A stretch of 11,949 bases of DNA, from contig DXCD01000116.1 in NCBI GenBank assembly GCA_019116185.1, positions 1 to 11,949 on the forward strand, in the 5' to 3' direction. This DNA comes from Candidatus Mediterraneibacter stercorigallinarum. GTDB lineage: Bacteria; Bacillota; Clostridia; Lachnospirales; Lachnospiraceae. The translations under genes were made by a program, and so were the position numbers. Below, piece by piece: positions 6,159-11,949 of the stretch. The notes below the pieces were generated by a model, which was not told where the DNA came from, made no database searches, and was given only the letters and a program-made list of their open reading frames with translations. Each line of letters begins with the position of its first letter. Position 1 is the stretch's first letter.

Positions 6159-7283
6159 TTGATCGAAGTAAGGAATCTGGTAAAGAAGTATGGAGATCAT
6201 CTTGCCGTGGATCACCTGGATTTTAAGATTGAAGGAGGACGGATATACGGCTTTTTGGGCCCTAACGGAGCGGGAAAGTCCACGACTATGAATATCATGA
6301 CCGGTTATCTCGGCGCGACAGAGGGCGAAGTGATCATCAACGGACACGATATTCTTAAAGAACCGGAAGAGGCGAAGCGCCACATCGGCTATCTGCCGGA
6401 GCAGCCTCCGCTGTACATGGATATGACTGTGCGGGAATATCTGGAATTTGCAGCTGAGCTGAAAGGCATCAAAAAGAAGCAGCGTGCCGGACAGATCGCA
6501 GAGGTGGAAAATCTGGTTAAGATCAAAGACGTGGAACACCGTCTGATCAAGAATCTCTCAAAAGGTTACAGGCAGAGAGTGGGGCTTGCACAGGCAGTGC
6601 TCGGTTTTCCGGAGATTATCATACTGGATGAGCCCAGCGTGGGGCTTGACCCGAAACAGATCATTGAGATCCGCGAGCTGATCCGAAAGCTGGCGAAAAA
6701 TCATACGGTCATCTTAAGTTCGCATATCCTCGCTGAGGTAAGAGAAGTGTGCGATTATATCATTATTATATCCAAGGGCAGGCTCATGGCGAGCGATACG
6801 CCGGAGAATCTGGAGCGGATGCTCGGACAGCAGAACGTGGTGGAGATCGAGGTGAAAACTTCACCATTAGAGGTGCGCCGGATTCTGAAAAATGTACCGG
6901 GCATCGAGAGGATCGAGGCTCAGACGGCCGGAAACGGGGTTACAAAAGGCAGCATCCACGAGAAAAAGGGCGAGGATATCAGAGAGAATGTATTCCGTGC
7001 GTTTGCGTCAGCGGGCAGCCCTCTTCTGACACTGAAAGTTTCAGGAACGACGCTGGAAGATGTGTTTATGGAACTGACGCAGAAGGATACAGTTCCCGCA
7101 GCCTTTGCAAAGAAAATCGGATGGGGAGAAATTAGACCGGAAAATCCGGTTCCGCCGGAAGGTGCGGTTACAGCTGATGTGGAAAACGCAGACAGCATCA
7201 GCGGCGAGAGTGTCACAGACAGCGAGGATCAGGTAGAACTGATCAAAGGAGAGGGGGCGGATCAAGATGCTGGCGATTTATAA
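6159..7283 (+). CDS. ABC transporter ATPase (GldA-like)
   Basis: This 374-residue cytoplasmic ATP-binding subunit belongs to an ABC-2 exporter. Walker A is GPNGAGKST (34-42, Lys40), the Q-loop includes Gln82, and the signature is LSKGYRQ (133-139), the variant common in this exporter branch in place of LSGGQ. Walker B is IIILDEP (153-159, Glu158) and the switch histidine is His189. Beyond the nucleotide-binding domain there is a long C-terminal extension: a regulatory-type alpha/beta segment (about 225-300) and then an acidic tail rich in Asp, Glu, Ser and Gly to the end. The TTG start is chosen because AGGAGGG (6144-6150) is 8 nt upstream and MIEVRNLVKKYG is the normal family start. No convincing promoter was found in the short gap after the terminator. 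The permease begins 17 bp before its stop. Substrate is unknown. Confidence 0.92.
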   Translation: MIEVRNLVKKYGDHLAVDHLDFKIEGGRIYGFLGPNGAGKSTTMNIMTGYLGATEGEVIINGHDILKEPEEAKRHIGYLPEQPPLYMDMTVREYLEFAAELKGIKKKQRAGQIAEVENLVKIKDVEHRLIKNLSKGYRQRVGLAQAVLGFPEIIILDEPSVGLDPKQIIEIRELIRKLAKNHTVILSSHILAEVREVCDYIIIISKGRLMASDTPENLERMLGQQNVVEIEVKTSPLEVRRILKNVPGIERIEAQTAGNGVTKGSIHEKKGEDIRENVFRAFASAGSPLLTLKVSGTTLEDVFMELTQKDTVPAAFAKKIGWGEIRPENPVPPEGAVTADVENADSISGESVTDSEDQVELIKGEGADQDAGDL

Positions 7284-8133
7284 AAGAGAACTGAAGTCTT
7301 ATTTTCAGTCCATGACAGGACCGGTGTTCGTGGCGTTTCTCATCGGTTTTACCGGGATTTATTTTATGGCATATAATATGATGTCGGGATATCCGTATTT
7401 TTCTTATTCATTGTCAGGTGCTCTGATTGTATTCCTGGTAGGAGTTCCGCTGATCACGATGCGGAGCTTTTCGGAAGAACGCAAGAACAAGACAGATCAG
7501 CTGCTTTTGACAGCGCCGGTGAGCCTGGGAAAAGTGGTTCTGGGGAAATATTTTGCCATGGTAACCGTAATTGCCATACCTAATCTGGTATTCTGTGTGT
7601 TCCCGCTCATCATAAAGTCACAGGGGACGGCATATCTTACCGTGGATTATATATCGATCACAGTCTTTTTTCTGCTTGGGTGCGTATACGCGGCGATCGG
7701 GATGTTTCTCTCGGCTCTGACAGAGAGCCAGATTATTGCGTTTATCAGTACTTTTGGCATCCTGCTCGTGCTGTATCTGTGGGATGGTATCCTGTCCATG
7801 CTGCCGAGTTCTGCCATAAGCGGGCTTGTCGGCGTGCTCATCCTTATAACGATCGTGGCATTCTATGTCTGGCACATGACAGATAATCTTGTTTTGTCCG
7901 GCGGGATTGAGATTGTCGGAGTGACCGCGGGCGTTGTAATCTATATTGTGAAATCCGAGGTATATGAGAATCTTCTTACGAACCTTCTTGGCAGGCTGGC
8001 ACTCGCAAATGTATTTACTGATATCACGTCCAACAGTATCGTGGACGTGACCGGGATCGCGCTGTATCTGTCGATCATTGTTGTATTCGTATTCCTTACG
8101 GTACAGGCGATCCAGAAAAGACGCTGGAGTTAG
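7267..8133 (+). CDS. ABC-2 type permease (GldF-like)
   Basis: This 288-residue membrane subunit pairs with the preceding ATPase. A short cytoplasmic N-terminus (IYKRELKSYF) is followed by about six hydrophobic segments (roughly 18-36, 48-66, 98-118, 130-152, 160-200, 262-283). The segment after the second helix, MRSFSEERKNKTDQLLLT (about 65-82), is the conserved coupling motif of the gliding-motility-type ABC-2 permeases that face the ATPase. The ATG lies within the last codons of the ATPase gene (17-bp overlap), which suggests translational coupling. The name GldF denotes family only: the homologue belongs to the Bacteroidetes gliding system, but similar modules occur in many non-gliding Firmicutes, where their cargo is unknown. 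Confidence 0.9.
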   Translation: MLAIYKRELKSYFQSMTGPVFVAFLIGFTGIYFMAYNMMSGYPYFSYSLSGALIVFLVGVPLITMRSFSEERKNKTDQLLLTAPVSLGKVVLGKYFAMVTVIAIPNLVFCVFPLIIKSQGTAYLTVDYISITVFFLLGCVYAAIGMFLSALTESQIIAFISTFGILLVLYLWDGILSMLPSSAISGLVGVLILITIVAFYVWHMTDNLVLSGGIEIVGVTAGVVIYIVKSEVYENLLTNLLGRLALANVFTDITSNSIVDVTGIALYLSIIVVFVFLTVQAIQKRRWS

Positions 8134-8145
8134 GAGGGCCGGGCT

Positions 8146-9648
8146 GTGAAAAAAATTAAGAATATAAAAGATGTATTTCGTACAACAGGGACAAAGCGCG
8201 GCGCATACAGCGTAGGGCTGACTGTCCTGGTGCTTGCAGTGGTGATTGTATTTAATCTGGTTATAGGGCAGATACCGGAAGCGTTCAGAAATATTGACGT
8301 GAGCAGCACGAAGATCTATGAGATCTCAGATACAACAAAGGATCTGCTGGATGACCTGGACAGAGACGTGGATATGAAAGTTCTGGCAGTCAAAGACGAG
8401 ACTGACGAGAGGATTACAACATTTATCAGCAGGTACGCAGCTCTGTCAGATAACATCCATGTGGAATGGATAGACCCGGTTCTGCATCCGTCAGCGCTGA
8501 CAGAATACGACACAACAGAAAATACGATTGTTGTTTCCTGCGAGGAGACAGGCAAAACGACCACAGTCGCTTTCACGGATATTCTTGTGATGGACCAGTA
8601 TTCCTATTATTACTACGGGACCACATCCTACACAGAATTTGACGGGGAAGGACAGCTTACCAGCGCGGTCAATTATGTGACAAATGATGTGGAACGCACG
8701 ATCTATCAGACGACCGGGCACGGGGAGAGCAGCCTGTCAGCTACGGTCACGGACCTGATGGATAAGAGCAGTTATACGCTTTCAGAAGTGAACCTGCTGA
8801 TGACGACATCCATACCGGAAGACTGTGACCTGCTGCTCATGTATGCGCCGGCAGCTGACTTGTCCGAGGATGAGGCGCAGATGCTCACGGATTATCTGAC
8901 ATCCGGCGGGAAGCTCATGGTCCTGCTGGGAGATACCAGCCTTGCAGATCTCACGAATCTGTCCGGAGTCCTGGGCACATACGGCATAACAGCCGCCAAC
9001 GGGTATATTGCAGATCCTTCCAGGTGCTATCAGAACAATCCTTACTATATATTCCCAGAGCTCTCTGTGTCTGGTGACATGGCAGAAGGGATCACGTCGC
9101 AGATGGTGCTGTTGACCAATACACATGGAATGACGCTGACGGACCCGGAGAGGGAGACGATTTCAGTGACAGCGTTTATGTCATCCTCAGACCAGTCGTA
9201 TGCAGTCACAGAGGAGACGCAGGAGCAGGGATCTTACGCGCTGGGCGCGGTGGCGACAGAGACGATCAGTACGGGTGAGGAGTCGGAAGAAGCTTCGGAC
9301 AGCAGCTCAGAGGATACAGATACTTCGGACAGCAGTTCAGAAGATACTGCATCGGAAGAAAGCGGAGAGGATCTGGAGAGCCGGCTTACCGTGATCTCAG
9401 CCGCGAGCCTGATCGACCAGTCTATTACAGATACATTCACGCAGTTGGAGAATACGCAGGTATTCATGAACGCTGTTAACGCGAATTTTGAGGGCGTGCA
9501 GAATCTGTCCATCGAGGCGAAGAGCCTGGGTGTGGAATATAATACCGTACAGCATGCCGGACTGTTCAGTATGCTGATGATCTTTGGAATCCCGGCAGTG
9601 ATCCTGATCGGAGGATTCGTTGTATGGTTCAGGAGGAGAAAAGCATGA
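8146..9648 (+). CDS. GldG-like ABC auxiliary membrane protein
   Basis: This 500-residue protein is anchored at both ends: one helix near 18-40 and a C-terminal helix near 474-494 followed by Arg-Arg-Arg-Lys. The long loop between should be extracytoplasmic and resembles the GldG / ABC-type uncharacterised auxiliary domain (early segment with DVDMKVLAVKDETDERI, then the Thr-Gly-His-Gly-Glu stretch and DLLLMYAPAADLSEDE). A low-complexity Ser/Asp/Glu segment (about 375-412) contains two tandem 10-residue units. The start is GTG with AGGAGGG (8132-8138) 7 nt upstream, 12 bp after the permease stop. The 3' end overlaps the next start by ATGA. Role is unknown; it probably forms the periplasm-like part of an exporter or envelope-remodelling complex with the ATPase and permease. 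Confidence 0.85.
   Translation: MKKIKNIKDVFRTTGTKRGAYSVGLTVLVLAVVIVFNLVIGQIPEAFRNIDVSSTKIYEISDTTKDLLDDLDRDVDMKVLAVKDETDERITTFISRYAALSDNIHVEWIDPVLHPSALTEYDTTENTIVVSCEETGKTTTVAFTDILVMDQYSYYYYGTTSYTEFDGEGQLTSAVNYVTNDVERTIYQTTGHGESSLSATVTDLMDKSSYTLSEVNLLMTTSIPEDCDLLLMYAPAADLSEDEAQMLTDYLTSGGKLMVLLGDTSLADLTNLSGVLGTYGITAANGYIADPSRCYQNNPYYIFPELSVSGDMAEGITSQMVLLTNTHGMTLTDPERETISVTAFMSSSDQSYAVTEETQEQGSYALGAVATETISTGEESEEASDSSSEDTDTSDSSSEDTASEESGEDLESRLTVISAASLIDQSITDTFTQLENTQVFMNAVNANFEGVQNLSIEAKSLGVEYNTVQHAGLFSMLMIFGIPAVILIGGFVVWFRRRKA
9292..9351 (+). repeat. Two 30-bp tandem repeats in the gldG-like gene
   Basis: Two adjacent 30-bp units (9292-9321 and 9322-9351) encode ASDSSSEDTD and TSDSSSEDTA. 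Differences are mostly third-position changes, so the units are old enough to have drifted or have been kept for amino-acid composition. They form an acidic, Ser-rich flexible spacer before the C-terminal membrane-proximal part. Confidence 0.8.
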
Positions 9649-10553
9649 TAAAGAAAAACAAAGGGCTTTTTATCCTGATCGGTATCCTTGTGGTGCTGCT
9701 TGCAGCCTATTTCGGGCTGCAGGCGTGGAATAAGAGCCAGGAAGAAAAGGCAGAGCAGGAAGATGAAGCGGCAGTGGTGCATGTGACGGAAACAGACGCA
9801 GAGGATATCGTTTCCATGCACTTTGACGTGGGGAACGGCGAGATGGAATTCGTAAAAGAGGATGGCACCTGGTATTATACCGCGGACAGGGATTTCCCGC
9901 TGACACAGAGCTATCCGGAGGATATGGCGGCAGCCATGGGAAGTGTAACGGCGGACCGGGAACTGGAAGACGGGGATGACCTGGCTGATTACGGACTGGA
10001 AGAACCGGTCTATACTCTGAGTTATTCGGATGCGGACGGCAGCACTACGGAGCTGTATTTCGGAAATATGACAGGAGATTACTATTATGTAACTGTCGGA
10101 GATACCGGAAAGGTGTATACAGTGGCGTCAACAGTGATCGACTCCTTCAATTACACTCTTGACGATATCGCCCGGCTGGACGAATATCCAAGCATCGGCA
10201 GCGGTAATCTGGTGAAAGAAGTGATCACTCAGAACGGCGAGACGACCACTTATGACAGCGAGAATGAGGATCAGCAGGAAGATGTCACAGCAGTGGCAGG
10301 CGGTCTCGGGGCGGTTACGCTTTCAGAAGCGGCAGACTATTCTGTGGCGGATGAAGATCTGGCCGGATACGGGCTGGACGAGGCTGCGCGCATCACTGTA
10401 GAAGCCACCTATACAGAAGATGAAGAAGAAAAAGTACTGACCCTGTATATCGGAAATGAAGATGGAAACGGAAACCGATATGTGATGATGAATGATTCAC
10501 GGATCGTGTACCTGATCTCAGATGAGATTTGTAACAATATTCTGAATACTTAG
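9645..10553 (+). CDS. DUF4340 membrane-anchored protein
   Basis: This 302-residue protein has an uncleaved-looking N-terminal membrane helix (about 7-25, after MIKKNKG) and an acidic extracytoplasmic body. The body contains two similar stretches: one beginning LADYGLEEP (from 113) and one beginning LAGYGLDEA (from 239), each running into a strand-rich Leu-Tyr-(Phe/Ile)-Gly-Asn segment, as expected for the DUF4340 repeat. ATG 9645 is preferred over ATG 9624: AGGAGGAG (9631-9638) lies 6 nt before it, and it overlaps the preceding TGA as ATGA. DUF4340 proteins commonly follow GldG-like genes, so it is taken as the fourth part of the ABC system. The last codons are part of a 17-bp sequence repeated just downstream. 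Molecular function is unknown. Confidence 0.85.
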   Translation: MIKKNKGLFILIGILVVLLAAYFGLQAWNKSQEEKAEQEDEAAVVHVTETDAEDIVSMHFDVGNGEMEFVKEDGTWYYTADRDFPLTQSYPEDMAAAMGSVTADRELEDGDDLADYGLEEPVYTLSYSDADGSTTELYFGNMTGDYYYVTVGDTGKVYTVASTVIDSFNYTLDDIARLDEYPSIGSGNLVKEVITQNGETTTYDSENEDQQEDVTAVAGGLGAVTLSEAADYSVADEDLAGYGLDEAARITVEATYTEDEEEKVLTLYIGNEDGNGNRYVMMNDSRIVYLISDEICNNILNT

Positions 10554-10619
10554 ACGAAAGGGGTCAGACCCCTCTTAAGAGGGGCCTGACCCCTTTCAGA
10601 AGAATATTCTGAATATTTA
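10536..10619. repeat. 17-bp direct repeats flanking a 50-bp palindromic insert
   Basis: AATATTCTGAATACTTA (10536-10552) and AATATTCTGAATATTTA (10603-10619) match at 16 of 17 positions and bracket 50 bp made almost wholly of a palindrome. The first copy is the coding end of the DUF4340 gene. If one copy and the insert are removed, the reading frame ends Asn-Ile-Leu-Asn-Ile-stop (TAA) at the same place. This looks like insertion with duplication of the target. Confidence 0.6.
10556..10597. repeat. 42-bp palindrome, possible REP-like element or terminator
   Basis: Two 21-bp arms meet at CTT/AAG and match at 20 of 21 positions. Each half is itself a smaller dyad (AGGGGTCAGACCCCT and AGGGGCCTGACCCCT), so DNA or RNA could fold as one long or two short hairpins. 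The GGGGTCAGACCCC core resembles REP-type elements I recall from several bacteria near IS200-like RAYT transposases; none is present here. In RNA it would be a strong stem at the end of the ABC operon, but only three T follow, so normal intrinsic termination is doubtful. Confidence 0.7.
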
Positions 10620-10631
10620 ATTGAATTTTAA

Positions 10632-10660
10632 TTGACTTTGCCCGGAAATCGGAGGAAAAT
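10632..10660 (+). promoter_or_regulatory. Candidate promoter for the zinc-ribbon/J-domain genes
   Basis: TTGACT (10632-10637, 5 of 6) and GAAAAT (10655-10660, 4 of 6) are spaced by 17 bp in AT-rich sequence. The -10 is poor, so this is tentative. It would start transcription about 30 nt before the next ATG. Confidence 0.3.
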
Positions 10661-10697
10661 ATATCCTAAATTCGAAATTTAAAAGGATGGATAAATA

Positions 10698-11105
10698 ATG
10701 AAAGAAAAATTGATACGTTTTATGCAGGGAAGATACGGAATGGACCAGCTTTCTAGATTTCTGTTGATCTTAGGGCTTATCGCTGTGGTCGTGTCCTCGG
10801 TTTTTGTAAATTATATTGCAGGACTGATCTTTTACATATTAGGATGGGCGCTGCTCATCTACTGCTATTTCCGGGTGTTTTCCAGAAATGTGCAGAAGCG
10901 TTATGCGGAGAACCAGGCTTTTCTTGCAAAGACATACGGGATTCGTTATTTCTTCCAGAAGCAGAAAAATATCTGGCAGCAGCGCAGAGTTTATCATATC
11001 TATACATGCCCGTCATGCAAGCAGAAGATCCGCATCCCGAAAGGAAAAGGAAAGATCGAGGTGCGCTGCCCGAAGTGCGGCACTACGTTTATCAAAAAGA
11101 GCTGA
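10698..11105 (+). CDS. Small membrane protein with C-terminal zinc ribbon
   Basis: This 135-residue protein has no function known to me. Two closely spaced membrane helices (about 20-37 and 40-59, separated by a very short turn) are followed by a basic cytoplasmic region. A C-terminal zinc ribbon follows: Cys104-Pro-Ser-Cys107 and Cys124-Pro-Lys-Cys127, with a Lys/Gly-rich hairpin between. The four cysteines should bind one zinc ion. The GGATGG in the AAAAGGATGG just upstream serves as ribosome binding site. The J-domain gene begins 45 bp after its stop and is probably cotranscribed. Zinc-ribbon plus J-domain pairs suggest a membrane-linked protein-quality or assembly task, but that is speculation. 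Confidence 0.8.
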   Translation: MKEKLIRFMQGRYGMDQLSRFLLILGLIAVVVSSVFVNYIAGLIFYILGWALLIYCYFRVFSRNVQKRYAENQAFLAKTYGIRYFFQKQKNIWQQRRVYHIYTCPSCKQKIRIPKGKGKIEVRCPKCGTTFIKKS

Positions 11106-11106
11106 T

Positions 11107-11120
11107 GCAGGGAAACCTGC
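11107..11120 (+). other. GAAA-tetraloop hairpin between two genes
   Basis: GCAGG-GAAA-CCTGC is a perfect 5-bp stem with a GNRA-type loop, starting 1 nt after the zinc-ribbon stop codon and ending 30 nt before the J-domain start. No T-run follows, so it is not a terminator. It may stabilise or process the mRNA. Confidence 0.5.
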
Positions 11121-11150
11121 CTGTAACAAGGCTTTGAAGGGAGAAATAAG

Positions 11151-11852
11151 ATGACAGATCCATACAGTCTGTTAGGTGTGGACAGAAATGCCTCGGACGA
11201 TGAGGTGAAAAAGGCATACCGCCGTCTGAGCAGAAAGTATCATCCGGACGCAAATATCAACAATCCTCATAAAGAAGAAGCTGAGGCAAAGTTTAAAGAA
11301 GTCCAGCAGGCATATCAGCAGATCATGGATGAGCGGGAGAGAGGATACTCGTCCGACGGATATGGAGGCTCGTATGGTGACGGGCCTTTTGGAGGCTACG
11401 GTCCCTTCGGGGGATTCGGCGGTTCGGGCGCGTACGGAGGCAGCAGGCAGAACCGGCAGGAGACGGAAGAAGATGTACATCTGCGCGCGGCGGCGAATTA
11501 TCTGCGGAGCGGGCATTATAAGGAGGCTCTGAACGTACTGGAAGGGATCAAGGAGAGAAGCGCTCTCTGGTATTTCTACAGCGCGTCCGCAAATTCCGGC
11601 TTGGGCAACAATGTGACAGCGCTTGAACAGGCGCGGGAAGCAGTGCGGCTTGACCCGGAAAATGTACAGTACCAGATGCTGCTCGACCGGCTGCAGAACG
11701 GCGGCACATGGTATCAGCAGCGGCAGATGTCCTTCGGATATCCGGGGATGTTTGATACCAGCTGCTGCGTGAAGCTGTGCGTGGCGAATATGCTGTGTAA
11801 TCTCTGCTGCGGAGGAAGCGGACTTTGCTGCGGCGGCGGGTACTATGTATAA
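11151..11852 (+). CDS. J-domain protein with TPR-like region and Cys-rich tail
   Basis: This 233-residue DnaJ-type co-chaperone is not classical DnaJ. The J-domain (about 1-65) has the HPD motif at 31-33 that stimulates Hsp70 (DnaK) ATPase. A Gly/Tyr/Ser-rich linker (about 66-103) is followed by a helical TPR-like segment (about 110-180, with HLRAAANYLRSGHYKEAL and EAVRLDPENVQYQ). It lacks the DnaJ zinc-finger repeats and the peptide-binding C-terminal domain. The last 30 residues hold eight cysteines, four of them in CC pairs (205-206, 219-220, 226-227 plus 210 and 216), among Gly. AAGGGAG lies upstream of the ATG. The tail could bind metal, be lipid-modified or be redox active; none is proven. 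The 94-bp repeat starts 3 nt after its TAA. Confidence 0.85.
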   Translation: MTDPYSLLGVDRNASDDEVKKAYRRLSRKYHPDANINNPHKEEAEAKFKEVQQAYQQIMDERERGYSSDGYGGSYGDGPFGGYGPFGGFGGSGAYGGSRQNRQETEEDVHLRAAANYLRSGHYKEALNVLEGIKERSALWYFYSASANSGLGNNVTALEQAREAVRLDPENVQYQMLLDRLQNGGTWYQQRQMSFGYPGMFDTSCCVKLCVANMLCNLCCGGSGLCCGGGYYV

Positions 11853-11854
11853 TA

Positions 11855-11948
11855 AATCTGGATTTGTCGGGGAGACGGCCGATGGAGATAACGTCCGAAA
11901 ACCGTAGTTGATTTTAAGACGTATTCGTGGCGGGCGGGGATGTGGCTC
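11855..11948 (+). repeat. Right copy of 94-bp inverted repeat
   Basis: The reverse complement of this stretch equals 86-179 except at one position. It starts 3 nt after the J-domain stop codon and runs to the second-last base of the window; the last base already differs from the left copy. Whether the repeat continues outside cannot be seen. No coding frame or U-tracted hairpin is evident, so it does not look like a terminator for the preceding gene. Confidence 0.9.
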
Positions 11949-11949
11949 A

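Noticed and set aside
10556..10597. Palindrome as a normal intrinsic terminator
   Set aside because: Only three T follow the stem before C and A-rich sequence; listed as a repeat instead.

Overview
The window looks like a Gram-positive anaerobe of the class Clostridia, most likely Lachnospiraceae. This is inferred from the moderately GC-rich coding sequence, the strong GGAGG-type ribosome binding sites and the gene families present. No species is claimed. All recognised genes are on the + strand. No rRNA, tRNA, CRISPR array, transposase or phage gene was seen.

Region 1 (about 190-6112) is a selenium-metabolism locus in two apparent transcription units. The first is yedF (TusA-DsrE fusion), selD (selenophosphate synthetase, cysteine form) and a LysR-type regulator. 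The second is a class-V aminotransferase/cysteine desulfurase, the membrane protein YedE, a stand-alone TusA-like protein and a DUF3343 protein, closed by a clear intrinsic terminator. Likely flow (inference): YedE brings a selenium or sulfur species across the membrane, the PLP enzyme releases Se/S from an amino acid onto its cysteine, the small cysteine carriers (TusA, YedF, DUF3343) relay it, and SelD makes selenophosphate. SelA, SelB, tRNA-Sec and selenium-dependent hydroxylase genes are absent here, so the final use of selenophosphate cannot be read from this window. The same dyad, TATAGA-N5-TCTATA, lies upstream of both units, once before yedF and once across the stop codon of the LysR gene. 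It has LysR-box geometry and is probably the regulator's binding site.

Region 2 (6113-10620) encodes an ABC exporter-like system of the GldA/GldF/GldG type: ATPase, ABC-2 permease, an auxiliary GldG-like membrane protein and a DUF4340 lipoprotein-like or membrane-anchored protein. The genes are tightly coupled, with overlaps of 17 bp and 4 bp. Directly after the last gene is a 42-bp near-perfect palindrome flanked by a 17-bp duplication that includes the end of the coding sequence.

Region 3 (10621-11852) has a small membrane protein with a C-terminal zinc ribbon and a J-domain protein with TPR-like helices and a cysteine-rich tail.

Both ends of the window carry the same 94-bp sequence in inverted orientation (93/94 identical), enclosing all the genes. 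It is either a dispersed multicopy element, possibly the reason the assembled sequence stops here, or a pair of sites that could invert or mobilise the 11.7-kb segment.
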